Shown here in pieces: positions 50,281 to 61,901 of a DNA stretch of 64,000 bases; position 1 is the first letter of the stretch, and each line of letters opens with the position of its first letter. The translations under genes and the position numbers were made by a program. The DNA is from Aphidius gifuensis (Eukaryota; Arthropoda; Insecta; Hymenoptera; Braconidae): the NCBI RefSeq assembly GCF_014905175.1, contig NC_057789.1:7564001-7628000 (forward strand). The letters are read 5' to 3'. The notes below the pieces were generated by a model that was not told the DNA's origin, did not search any database, and worked only from the letters and a program-made list of their open reading frames with translations.

Positions 50281-52106
50281 CAAGAAAGAAATGCTAAATC
50301 AGCAATTGAAGCACTCAAAGAATATGAACCAAATATGGGTTAAATTGTAAGTGGTGATAAATCAGGTGTACAAAGACTTTGTGCTAAAGAAATAGTACCT
50401 GGTGATATGTGTTGAAGTATCTGTTGGTGAAACAATACCAGCTGATATACATTTATATAAAATGTATTCAACAACATTAAGAATTACTTTGATTCACAAA
50501 ACTGGTACATTAACAACAAATCAAATGTCAGTATCACGTATGTTTGTATTTGATAAAATTGAAGGTAATGATTCATCATTTAATGAATTTGAAATAACTG
50601 GTTCAACATATGAACCAATTGGTGATGTTTATCTTGGTGGACAAAAAGTTAAAGGAACACTTCATGAAATGGGTACAATTTGTATTATGTGTAATGATTC
50701 AGCAATTGATTTTAATGAATTTAAACAGGCATTTGAAAAAGTTGGTGAAGCAACTGAAACAGCATTAATTGTTTTAGCTGAAAAAATTAATCCATTTGCT
50801 GTACTAAAACATGGTTTAAATATTGAAACAAAATGGAAAAAAGAATTTACAATTGAATTTTCACGTGATCGTAAACCAATGTCAAGTTATTGTGTACCAT
50901 TAAAATCATCAAAACTAGGAACTGGACCAAAATTATTTGTTAAAGGTGCAACTGAAGGTGTACTTGAACGTTGTACCCATGCACGTGTTGGTGGTAGTAA
51001 AGTACCATTAACATACTATGAAATATCAGCTATGACTGGTGATGGTGTTAATGATGCACCAGCATTGAAAAAGCTGAAGTTAGTATTGCCATGGGTTCTG
51101 GTACAGCTGTAGCTAAAAGTGCATCTGAAATGGTATTGGCTGATGATAACTTTTCAAGTATTGTTGCTGCTGTTGAAGAAGAAAGAGCCATTTACAATAA
51201 CATGAAACAATTTATTCGTTATCTTATTTCTTCCAATATTGGTGAAGTTGTCAGGTAAATAAATTAACTAATATTAATTAATTATAATTTATTAAACAAT
51301 TATTATTATGTTTTTTTTTAGTATTTTCTTGACTGCTGCACTTGGTCTTCCTGAGGCACTTATTCCAGTACAATTATTATGGGTTAATCTTGTCACTGAT
51401 GGTCTTCCAGCAACTGCACTTGGTTTTAATCCACCAGATCTTGATATTATGAATAAACCACCACGTAAAGCTGATGAATCACTTATTTCTGGATGGTTAT
51501 TCTTCCGTTATCTTGCTATTGGTTTCTATGTTGGTGCTGCAACTGTTGGTTCAGCTGCTTGGTGGTTCTTGTACAGTCCATATGGACCTCAACTCAACTA
51601 CTATCAATTGACACATCATTTGGCTTGTATTGGAGGTGGTGATGAATTCAAAGGTGTCAACTGCAAAATTTTCACTGATCCTCATCCAATGACAATGGCA
51701 CTTTCTGTTCTTGTTACAATTGAAATGTTGAACGCAATGAACAGGTAAATTATCTATATGCAATAATATTTATACAATTATAATAAATGTTTATTGTGTT
51801 TTTTTTTATTACAGTTTGTCTGAGAATCAATCACTCATTAGCATGCCACCATGGTCAAACTTGTGGCTCATTGCCTCAATGGCTCTTTCATTCACTCTTC
51901 ACTTTGTCATTCTTCACATTGAAGTTCTTTCGGTAAGAATTGATTAATTGATTGATTTTTTTTTTTATAAAATATTTGATGTGAACAATTTAATTTAATT
52001 ATTGTTGCTTTTTTTTTTGTAGTCTGTGTTCCAGGTTACACCTCTTACAGTCGAAGAATGGATGACTGTTATGAAATTTTCGAGCATGTGCTTGTCAGTA
52101 AATTGA
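50281..52106 (+). pseudogene. broken sarco/endoplasmic reticulum Ca2+-ATPase (SERCA) copy
   Basis: The sequence reads the SERCA protein from QERNAKSAIEALKEYEPNMG (50,281) to the last transmembrane part (SVFQVTPLTVEEWMTVMKFS, ending at a TGA at 52,104). Lesions: an in-frame TAA at 50,341; a one-base insertion near 50,408; a jump from STTLRI to HKTGTLTTNQ, removing roughly 170 residues including helices 3-4 and changing the phosphorylated Asp of DKTGT to His; a second loss from KVPLT to EISAMTGDGVNDAPAL; and a one-base loss in the AAAAAG run near 51,070. Normal introns remain at 51,255-51,321, 51,746-51,814 and 51,933-52,022, so it is a genomic duplicate, not a retrocopy. The N-terminal about 110 residues are absent. 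Confidence 0.88.
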
Positions 52107-52800
52107 AACATTGTATCATTGTAATTGTTTCCTGATTTAATTATTATTATTTTCCTTCATCAAGGATCAAGTCAATTTTTCAAAATCCATTTTTTAATAA
52201 ATTAATTAGACAAATAACAAAGCTTTTTTTTTAATTTGAAATAAATTTATTGATTGATCCTTTTACTCGTCAGTCTTGTTAGTAGATAGTCGATTTGTAT
52301 TATTTATAAATTCATTCGATACAAGTGCCTTAAAATGAACACAATTTTATAAATTTAAAAATTTCAAGTTAAATGATTTTTCTTTATTAATTGATGATTG
52401 AAAATCCTGCACAGTTATATAGATAGATTTTCAATAATAATTTAAAACAAAAAGGCACTGTATTTTAGATTAAAAATTAATAAAAAAAAATTACACTTAA
52501 TTAATAAAAATAAATTAATCAATTTATACGGAATTTAATTTAAATTTTTTTGACAAAATATATTTCTTTTTTTTGCATAGAGTTTATAAAATAAACAAAT
52601 AATTGTAAATTGTAATTAAAAAAGGAAAAAAATGCTGTACATTTTTAGCTTTGAGCTGATGATATTTAATTATTATTATTTTAATTATTTATGGATAATA
52701 TTTTGGAAATATCCGGTAATTAATTAATAATTGGCATATATTTTTTTTGATTGAAAAATAAAAAAAATGAAATATAATTGACATATAAACAATTGCATAT
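52107..52800. other. intergenic DNA after the SERCA copy
   Basis: AT-rich; no gene or repeat recognised beyond simple runs. Confidence 0.35.
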
Positions 52801-53350
52801 ATTATCGGATATGGCGATCAAAATACGATATCGTTATCGAACCGATATTTTTGGAAAAGTAAGATCGGGTATTCGATAATATCGAGGCAAATTAATTTTA
52901 CGAACTGTTGACAAAAAAATGACCCGTCCATTTTCAAATTCAAAATTAATTATTGAACCCTATTGAAATTAAATCGTAAGTCAATTAATAAATTGATACG
53001 TATACTTAGTTTTTTATGACGAAAATTGGATATTGCCATTACTTTGTATTGACATATTCATTTATTCATTATAGATTAATTGGCGTATTAATAACAAATT
53101 ATGGAAAAATAATAATAAAATTTTTAACGGAGTAATTTCTTTTATTAATTATAGTATCAGATATATTATATTTTTTGATGTTTAATTGGCTGTGGCCGTT
53201 CGAGCCGCCATTAAAATTTGTTGGTAAATAGTTTTTCAGTCGGTATATATCCAATATGTGACGCCTACCTATATCGAAATAAATATATCGTCGATATCGG
53301 GTAAAAATATCGGATCCTGCGATGAATCGTCTGATATCGCACATCCCTAT
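52801..53350. mobile_element. candidate degenerate inverted-repeat element (ATCG-rich ends)
   Basis: The left end (52,805-52,855) reads GGATATGGCGATCAAAATAC then GATATCG...ACCGATATTTTT. The right end (53,270-53,347), read on the other strand, gives GGGATGTGCGATATCAGACG then ATTCATCG...CCGATATTTTTACCCGA. The two ends align imperfectly as inverted repeats about 540 bp apart. A related CGATATCAGACGATATATCG piece sits at 4,095-4,125. The frame at 53,099-53,458 on the minus strand lies across it and is not gene-like. Confidence 0.4.
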
Positions 53351-53524
53351 ACCAAGGATACTGAAGGATACCAAGTGATACCAAGTATATGTACCAATAT
53401 TGGTACCAATATGTACCTGCCGACAACCACCTGACCAAATCACTCGAAGTGTCAACATTTTTTTTTTTTTTTTTTTTAATTATATAATTATTTGGTGTAT
53501 TTTTATTACGTGTATTAAATCAAT
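53351..53524 (+). promoter_or_regulatory. LAMP-like gene A upstream region
   Basis: Short degenerate direct repeats (GATACTGAAG, GATACCAAGT, GATACCAAGT, ATTGGTACCAATATG) are followed by ATCACTCGAAGTGTCAACATT, which corresponds to the GTCACCCAAAGTGTCAACATT block upstream of genes B and C. Confidence 0.45.
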
Positions 53525-56500
53525 ATGAAAACATTCATTGGAATAATTTTTTGCTCAAGCATCCTGTTCATCTCTAGTAAGTTATTTTATTTTTTTTATT
53601 TTTCCACGTGCTATTAAATTTTCCTTTTTTTTTTCTTCATAAAAGAATAAAAAATGAATTAATGATAAAAAAAAAATCAGTCGTAATAATTAAGGCGTAG
53701 CATTTATTTTTTATTGTTGATCAATTTATTAATTTTTTTTTTTCTTTTTTTATAATAATCCCTTTATAAAAAGTTGATAAATAACGCTGCTTCCAGTCAT
53801 TTCATTGGTCGTCATTTACATACTCACACACTCACAAAAAAAAAAAAAAAAAATCATTTTTAAATATTTATTTGTTTATTTTTATATTTTTACTGTATTA
53901 ATAAAATCGAAATTTGTACATAATTAACAATAACAAAGTTTTGTTAATTTGTTAACTAAAATTTTGAAGTAACCAATTTTTTTTTTCAAATCATTATTGA
54001 AGTATGAATCCTGCAATCTGTATTTATTGGTTTAGATTAAGCTCACGACTTTCTTTTCAAAAATGAAAAGTAAAATTATTCAACAATATTTATTAATAAA
54101 TATTAACAGCTGTTTAAAGTGACATGCAATCATTAATAAACAATTTTTTATATTTTTTTCCCACTCTGCTATTATAAGCCCACGTTTTTTTCTTCAAATA
54201 TAAAAAAATAATTATTTGTAAAGGATTATTTTTTGGAGGTGTCATGCAATTGTTTATTAACAATTACATGGCACCTCGAAAAAAAATATTATCAAATGAT
54301 TTGTTTTTATTCTTAGAAGAAAAGTCGTAGGTTAATTTATATTAATAGTAACAGATTATGTTCTTCAGTGGAAAATAATAAAAAAATTGTTTGACGAAAA
54401 TGTTTATTAACAATTGCTTGGCACCTTGGATAATAAATAATGGTGAATAGTTTTTTTATTTATTCTCGAAAAGAAAGTCGTGAGCTCATTTGAAACAATA
54501 AAAGCAGTACTTTAAGATTATTAAAAAAAAAAAAGTTTACTCCAGAATTTAAATTTACAATTTGTTATTGTTATTTAGGATCAAATTCTGATTTTAGTAG
54601 TACAAATTAGCCTTCGCCTTTTTTTCAAAAAAATAGAAAAACAATCGAAAATATTCAATGTAAAAGGCATGCATCTGTATATGATCATTTTTAAGTAATT
54701 TTTTTTTTTCGTTTTTCTCGAGTTAAAATTTGCTAAGTCTTATACCGGTAACACAAATTATTTTGAATCTTTTTTTTTTTGTATAAAAAATTTCATTAAT
54801 TGTTTTTTGTCATATCATTGACAGTTGATCAACGAAAACGGCCGCTTGCGGCCGTCAACAACACTAGTATAATTATAAATCTGGTTAATTGTTCTAGCTT
54901 TTATGTGTAATTTTATTTTAAATATTTAAAACAAAATAGATTTATATATTTTTTTTTATCTTGTTAATTTAAGCTGCTGTTGAACAGGACATGCAGGATA
55001 AATTTTCACCTCTGTTGGATATTGACAATACATCCATGTCATCCGATTTATCAACAGACTCGACACTAACAGAAATATTCGTAAAAAATCCGATAATTTA
55101 TGAACATGAAATTTTGGGAATATTTGACCGACGGTACACCAATTCTACGCATGGAGTTGCGGCTTCAACCATAGTAACAAATACATCGAAATATTACAAA
55201 AATGGTGGCGTGGTTCGCCATAAAAGAATAAACAGCCTTGAATCATCTTCATCGATTGACATTGACAAAATACCCAGCTTGTTGCCACAAAAATCAAATA
55301 AAATATGGACACTTGCTGGATCAAAGGGAGCCTCTATCAAAGTTCAATTATCTGCTAAACTAACTGGCATTGACGATTCAATTGATGTACAAAAAAATTC
55401 GTTGTTATAAAAATTGTTATATTTATTTAGCACGCATATATTTATATGAATATTCATTTTTTCAGTATCTTCATTCTTTTCCTACAACAATTGAGTTACC
55501 AAATGTGAAGAGAACACACGTGACTGGTGATTGTGATGGAGAAATTAAAAATATGAAAATTTCATGGATATCATCTGTTCCCTTGAAAAACAATTCGATT
55601 GACATGTATTTCAAAAAACTAAATAATGTTTACAATTTACATAGTTTGGATGTGACTGTCTTTTCAAAAAACATTATGAGAATTAGTAAGAAATTTATTA
55701 TTTAATTTGCGATTTATTTAACAATTGTTGTATTATTTTTTTTATATTTTTAGCAGGGAGTCCTGACCTAATGAAAAACAATATCGTAGAATGCAAAAAA
55801 ATTAATAAAGAATGTAGTTATGGCATCAATATTAAAGAAACTCATACAACGGACTACGAACATGTAGTTTCAGTTGATTTAATTATAGATGAAATTAAGT
55901 TTTATATTACAGAAAACACCTATGAATTTGGTAAGTTAAAGAAATATTTTTTTAAAATTTATATATTTAGCATAAATATGTTTATTGGCTTTAATTATTA
56001 ACATAAATTTAAAATAGATTTATATATTTTTTTCTTGCTGTTGATCAAGACATGGAGAATAAATTTTTATGTTTTTTAGGTATTGACAATACGTCATCCA
56101 ATTTATCATCAACATCATCACCAACTTCACCAACAATAGAATCAAAAAAAAATGAAACAATTAACCTGCAAGCTGAATTTTTGTGTACCATAGAAAAAAA
56201 ATACACGAATTCTACGCATGAAGTTTTGACTGCAACCCTACATAAAAGCAAATGGGATTATTACAGTGATGGTGTCGCGAAACACTTACTAGATGACAGC
56301 ATCGCTGAAGAGTTTGTACCAATTGACGATGTCGAAACACCCAGCTTGTTGCCACAACAACCAAATAAAACATGGACACTTGCTGGATCAAAGGGAGCCT
56401 CTATCAAAGTTCAATTATCTGCTGAACTAATCGCCATAGAATTTGTACGATAAAATTCGATTTTATAAAAATTATTATATTTATTTAACATATATATGTA

Positions 56501-57215
56501 TATATATATTTATTTATTTATTTTTTCAGGGTTCTTATTATATTAACACTACAAAAGTTGAGTTGCCAAATGTGAATGAAACACACGTGACTGGTGATTG
56601 TGATGGAGAAATTAGAAATATGAAAATTTCATGGAAATCATTTGATACCTTAAACAACAATTCGATTGATATGTCTTTTAAAAAACTAGATAATGTTTAC
56701 AATTTACACAGAATAAATATGACGGTATTTTCACAAAATGTTACGAATTTGGGTAAATAATTTAATATTTAATATGACTTTAATTTTTTCAATAATTAAT
56801 TTATTATTATTTTTATATTTTTTGAAGCGAGTCATGACCTAATCAACAAAAATATCTCAGATTGCAATGGAATTAACGAAACATGTAATTATAACATTAC
56901 TGTTAAAACAATTAAGATGATAGACAATCATAGAATCGCAGTTAAATTAACGGTATATGACATGGAGTTTCATATTACAGAAAACACCTATGAATTTGGT
57001 GAGTTGAAAAAATATTTTTTTAATTTATATATTGATTAATACAAATGTATAAATATGTTTATTGGTTTTAATTATTAATTTTAGAATATACTCTATTTGG
57101 AATCTGTGCTGTAATTGGATTTGTCCTGGTGATTCTGATTGAACTTGCAATTTACAAGAGCATTAAAAGTCCTGATTACAAAAAATTTGACAACAAATCA
57201 TTTGAATTAAAGTAA
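53525..57215 (+). CDS. LAMP-like type I membrane glycoprotein A (two lumenal domains)
   Basis: Eight exons (53525-53576, 54974-55386, 55466-55685, 55754-55930, 56080-56444, 56530-56752, 56828-56998, 57085-57215) give 583 residues. A signal peptide (MKTFIGIIFCSSILFIS) is followed by two homologous lumenal domains (exons 2-4 and 5-7), one transmembrane helix (GICAVIGFVLVILIELAIY) and a short tail with YKSI and YKKF, which fit YxxPhi sorting signals. Each domain carries LLPQ...NK.WTLAGSKGASIKVQLS, then THVTGDCDGEIKNMKISW and INMTVFSQN, matching the lysosome-associated membrane protein pattern (GxC, ISW, beta-prism strands), with many N-glycosylation sites. The usual first cysteine of the LAMP domain is Trp here. 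Exon 4 has a tandem TAGCAG acceptor (55,754 or 55,757), both in frame. Intron 1 contains a 1.1-kb insertion. Confidence 0.72.
53760..54868. mobile_element. 1.1-kb insertion in intron 1 of LAMP-like gene A
   Basis: Intron 1 of gene A is 1,397 bp, while those of genes B and C are 259 and 256 bp. The flanks ...TTTTTTTATAATAAT and ATAATTATAAATCTGGTTAA are contiguous in B and C (B near 58,140-58,172), so the boundaries of the insertion are clear, with a possible ATAAT target duplication. Inside are an 18-bp perfect inverted pair, GCTCACGACTTTCTTTTC (54,041-54,058) and its complement at 54,468-54,485, a hairpin at 54,238-54,275, and the GC-rich palindrome ACGGCCGCTTGCGGCCGT at 54,838-54,855. No transposase frame is seen. 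Confidence 0.65.
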
Positions 57216-57844
57216 TTTAAATGATTTTTCCTCTAGTTTTTCTTTTTCTTATTCAAAATTTCATGAAAAATATAAATAAATTCGATTATTAGAAATGCAA
57301 TAACTCAACAAATATTAATATTAATGTAATCGTTTTAAAGAAATAAATAATTAAAATGTTTATGTACTTATTTTTTTTTTTTTATTTCTATTAATGAATA
57401 GTGATTTATATATTTGTTATCGTTGATCCAAAATGATTTTATGTTCATGCAAAAAAACTGACTACTGTTGTAACATTTAGTAATTCTTTGTCATTAAAAT
57501 TATTATTAAATCTTCAGTTTAAAAATTCATCAGCACTATCATAATTAAACTCCATGGTTGAGATACTATATTACTTTCCTGATTTTGTTTATGTTTATGT
57601 TGTTTGTTTATATTTATATATTTTTAAATATGGTCGTCCTGGAGAAATTTCCTTCATTTTCTTTAATTTTCCTGGACCTGTAAAGAAGAACGACATCCTG
57701 ACATCTAGTTAAGAAAAATTAATGATAGGCCTTCAAATTTTAGACAGATTTCTTGCAGAACATGTGATGAATACAATGCAAGTACAACCGAGCACGATCA
57801 CTGTCAAAAAACACATGACTGCACCTGGCTGCACCTGACCAGAT
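57216..57844. repeat. duplicated intergenic segment, LAMP array copy 1
   Basis: The part at about 57,557-57,715 (GTTGAGATACTA ... GACATCCTGACATCTAGTT) is repeated at about 61,070-61,232 with few changes. The 3' UTR just after the stop is also shared with gene B (AATTTAAATGATTTTT.TCTCTAG). This shows that the unit duplicated included downstream DNA. Confidence 0.75.
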
Positions 57845-57944
57845 GACCTAAAGTCACCCAAAGTGTCAACATTTTTTTATATTTTTTATTTCAATTAATT
57901 AACTTATTATATAAGTATATAATTATTTTGTGTATTAAATCAAA
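57845..57944 (+). promoter_or_regulatory. conserved upstream block of LAMP-like gene B
   Basis: From GTCACCCAAAGTGTCAACAT (57,853) to the ATG the sequence is identical but for one base to the block before gene C at 61,810-61,901. It probably contains the core promoter and 5' UTR. Confidence 0.6.
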
Positions 57945-60453
57945 ATGAAAACATTCATTGGAATAATTATTTGCTCAAGCATCCTGTTCATCTCTGGTAA
58001 ATTATTTTAATTTTTTTATTTTTCCACGTGCTATTAAAATTTTGCTTTTTTTTTTTTCTTCATAAAAATCAGTCGTAATAATTAAGGCGTAGCATTTATT
58101 TTTTATTGTTGATCAATTTATTAATTTTTTTTTTTCTTTTTTTATAATAATATAATTATAAATCTGGTTAATTGTTCTAGCTTTTATGTGTAATTTTATT
58201 TTAAATATTTAAAACAAAATAGATTCATATATTTTTTTTATCTTGTTAATTTAAGCTGCTGTTGATCAAGACATGCAGGGTAGATTTTCACCTGTGTTGG
58301 ATGTTGACAATCCATCCATGTCATCTAATTTATCAACAGACTCATCACCAACACATAAATTCGAGAAAAGTCCATTAACTTCTGAACGTGAAATTTTGGG
58401 AGAATTTAATCAAGAATACATCAATTCTACGCATGAAGTTTCAGCTTCAATCGTAGTAAGAAATACATGGAAATATTTCAAGAATGGTGTCGTGGATTAC
58501 CAAAAAAATGAAAAAATCGATGAAAAATTTGTACTGATTGACATTGACAGAACACCCAGCTTGTTGCCACAACAACCAAATAAAATATGGACACTTGCTG
58601 GATCAAAAGGAGCCTCTATCAATGTTCAATTATCTGCTAAAATATTCGTCATAGAATTTGTACGATAGAATTCGATTTTATAAAAAGTATTATATTTATT
58701 GAGCACATATATATATTTAAATATTTATTTTTTCAGGGTCTTCATTCTTTTTCTACAACAATTGAGTTACCAGATGTGAATGAAACACACGTGACTGGTG
58801 ATTGTGATGGAGAAATTAAAAATATGAAAATTTCATGGGCATCATCTGTTCCCTTGAAAAACAATTCGATTGACATGTATTTTAAAAAACTAAATAATGT
58901 TTACAATTTACATAGTTTGGATGTGACTGTCTTTTCAAAATACACTATGAGAATTAGTAAGGAATTTATTATTTAATTTGCGTTTTATTTAACAATTGTT
59001 GTATTATTTTTTTTATATTTTTAGCAGGGAGTCCTGACCTTATGAAAGACAAAATCTCAGAATGCAAAGGAGTTAACGAAACATGTAGTTGTGCAATGAA
59101 CATTCAAGAAACTCATAAAATGGACGAACATAAATTGGTAGTTCATTTAGCTGTAGATGACATTGTGTTTCATATTACAGAAAACACCTATGAATTTGGT
59201 GAGTTAAAAAAATATCTTTTTAATTTATATATTTAATATAAATATGTTTATTGGCTTTTATTATTAATATTGATATAAATTTAAAATAAAATATGCTGCT
59301 AATCAAGACATGGAGGATAAATTTTTGATCTTTGTTAGGTGTTGACAATCTATCCACGTCCTTCAATTTATCATCAACATCATCACCAATTGCACCAACA
59401 ACAGAATTTAAAAAAAGTAATATAACTGCCCGAGTTCAAGTTTTGTCTACCTTTGAAAAAAATTACATTAATTCTACGCATAAAGCTTCGACTTTAACCG
59501 TAGTTAAAAATGAATGGTGTTACGAATATGGTGTCGTGGATCACCAACAAAATGAAAACATCAGTGAAACATTTGTACCGATTGACATTGGCAGAACACC
59601 GAGCTTGTTGCCACAAAAACCAAATAAAACATGGACACTTGCTGGATCAAAGGGAGCCTTTATCAAAGTTCAATTATCTGCTGAACTATTCGGCGTAGAA
59701 TTTGTACGATAAAATTCGATTTTATAAAAATTATTAAATTTATTGAGCACATATATATTTAAATATTTATTTTTTCAGGGTCTTCGCTCTTTTTCTACAA
59801 GAACTGAGTTGCCAAATGTGAATGAAACACACGTGACTGGTGATTGTGATGGAGAAATTAAAAATATTAAAATTTCATGGAAATCATTTGATACCTCAAA
59901 AAACAATTCGATTAATATGTATTTTGAAAAACTAGATAATGTTTACAATTTACACAAAATAAATATGACTGTATTTTCACAAAATATTACGAATTTGGGT
60001 AAAAAATTTAATATTTAATATGACTTTAATTTTTTCAATAATTGATTTATTATTATTTTTATATTTTTTGAAGCGAGTCATGACCTAATCAACAGAAATA
60101 TCTCAGATTGCAATGGAATTAACGAAACATGTAATTATTACATCACCCTTGAAACAATTAAGAGAATAGACAATCATAGAATCGGAGTTAAATTAATGGT
60201 ATATGACATGGAGTTTCATATTACAGAAAACATCTATGAATCTGGTGAGTTAAAAAAATATTTTTTAAATTTATATATTAATTAATATAAATATGTTTAT
60301 TGGTTTTAATTATTAATTTTAGAATATTCTCTACTTGGAGTCTGTGCTGTATTTGGATTTGTCCTGGTGATTCTGATTGGACTTGCAATTTACAAGAGCG
60401 TTAAAAGTCCTGATTACAAAAAATTTGACAACAAATCATTTGAATTAATGTAA
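57945..60453 (+). CDS. LAMP-like type I membrane glycoprotein B (two lumenal domains)
   Basis: Eight exons (57945-57996, 58256-58659, 58737-58956, 59025-59198, 59339-59703, 59779-59998, 60074-60244, 60323-60453) give 578 residues with the same plan as gene A: signal peptide, two LAMP-type domains, a transmembrane helix (GVCAVFGFVLVILIGLAIY) and a YKSV/YKKF tail. The 3' half of each domain (exons 3-4, 6-7) is nearly identical to gene A. The 5' half (exons 2 and 5) has many replacements apart from the TPSLLPQ.PNK.WTLAGSKGA block. The tandem TAGCAG acceptor at exon 4 is kept (59,025 or 59,028). Function is unknown; LAMP proteins coat lysosome membranes and act in fusion and autophagy. Confidence 0.72.
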
Positions 60454-61801
60454 TTTAAATGATTTTTTCTCTAGTTTTTCTTTTTCTTATTCAAAATTTC
60501 ATGAAAAATATAAATAAATTCGATTATTAAAAATGCAATAACTCAACAAAATATAAATAAATATTAATGTATTCTTTTCAAATAAATAAATAATTAAAAT
60601 GTTTATGTACTTATTTTTTTTTTTTTATTTCTATTAATGAATAATGATTTTTATATTTGTTATCGTTGATCCAAAATGATTTTATGTTAATGCAATAAAA
60701 AACTGACTACTGTTTGAACATTTTCTTTCTTTTTTATTAAATAACAACTGTTCAGCAATTAAGTAATTGCTTTTTTCATCATTTTTTGAACAATAAAAAA
60801 AATATTTTATTGATATATCATTGACAATAATTGTTGATAAAAAATTAAACATGTTTTTTTTATCACTTGAGCCTTTGTATGATAAATAATTTTATTATTT
60901 ATTTATCAATGATTAATGAATTATCATTATTATATGAATTAGTTTATTTAAAATATTAAAAAAATACTTTGAATTTATTTTTTGTTATATATATTGGTAA
61001 ATATAGATTAACTTTTATGTTAGCTAGAACAAGTCTGTTGGTAAAGAAGTCAATAAATTTTTTTTTTTTGTTGAGATACTACCTATATTATTTTTCTGAT
61101 TTTGTTTATGTTTATGTTATTTGTTTATATTTATATATTTTTAAATATGGTCGTCCTAGAGAAATTTCCTGTATTTCCTTGAATTTTCCTGGACCTGTAA
61201 AAAAGAACAACATCCTGACATCTAGTTTAAAAATATTAATGACAGGCTTTTAAATTTTAGACAGATTTTTTGCAGAATATCATGTTTAATGTAAATTAAT
61301 ACAATTTATTTTAATAAAATAAAATACCAAGGTAAAAAAAATTAATATAAATAAATTAAATAATAAAATTCTCTTGCAATAATAATTAATTTGAATATAC
61401 TCATTAATTAATAATATAATACAAACAATAACCATTTGTTAAATAGTTTTATAATAAAATTAATAATAAAAAATTAATTTAATAAGTAATAAATAATAAT
61501 AAATAGATAAATTAATAAATAAATAATTAATTTATTAATATATTCACAATAAAGATGAAATAAACTATTTGAAATCACCCGCGCGAACGGTGATTGGCTC
61601 TGACAAGCTCCGCCTACTTTAGTTAAAAATTATTTTTTATTATTTTTTATTGGTAAAAAAATCTGGTTGATAATTGCTAAAAAGTTGAAACACCGGCGAA
61701 TTAACGACCCTAAGAACCGGAAGAATACAACTGAATACAACACAAGTGCAACCAAGCTGAAACAAGCACAATCAAGTATATAACTGCCGTCTGCCATTAC
61801 T
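60454..61801. repeat. duplicated intergenic segment, LAMP array copy 2
   Basis: The part at about 61,070-61,232 is the second copy of the segment at 57,557-57,715. The remainder (61,270-61,560) is poly-A/T with many TAATAAA units. A short GC-rich stretch with CCCGCGCGAACGG at 61,578-61,590 stands out. No gene is supported. Confidence 0.6.
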
Positions 61802-61901
61802 CTAACAAAGTCACCCAAAGTGTTAACATTTTTTTATATTTTTTATTTCAATTAATTAACTTATTATATAAGTATATAATTATTTTGTGTATTAAATCAA
61901 A
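61802..61901 (+). promoter_or_regulatory. conserved upstream block of LAMP-like gene C
   Basis: Starting at GTCACCCAAAGTGTTAACAT (61,810), the sequence up to the ATG copies that of gene B with a single C/T difference. Confidence 0.6.

Noticed and set aside
53099..53458. 119-codon frame on the minus strand
   Set aside because: It lies across the CGATAT-rich repeat and short GATACC repeats; the translation is repeat-like (RYRRYIYFDIGRRHILDIYR) and has no family resemblance.
54974..57215. Reading the six domain units as six separate single-domain genes
   Set aside because: Only three signal-peptide exons and three membrane exons exist, and exon phases join the units two by two (A, B) or singly (C).
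59510..59698. 62-codon frame inside LAMP-like gene B exon 5
   Set aside because: Out-of-frame shadow of the real exon.
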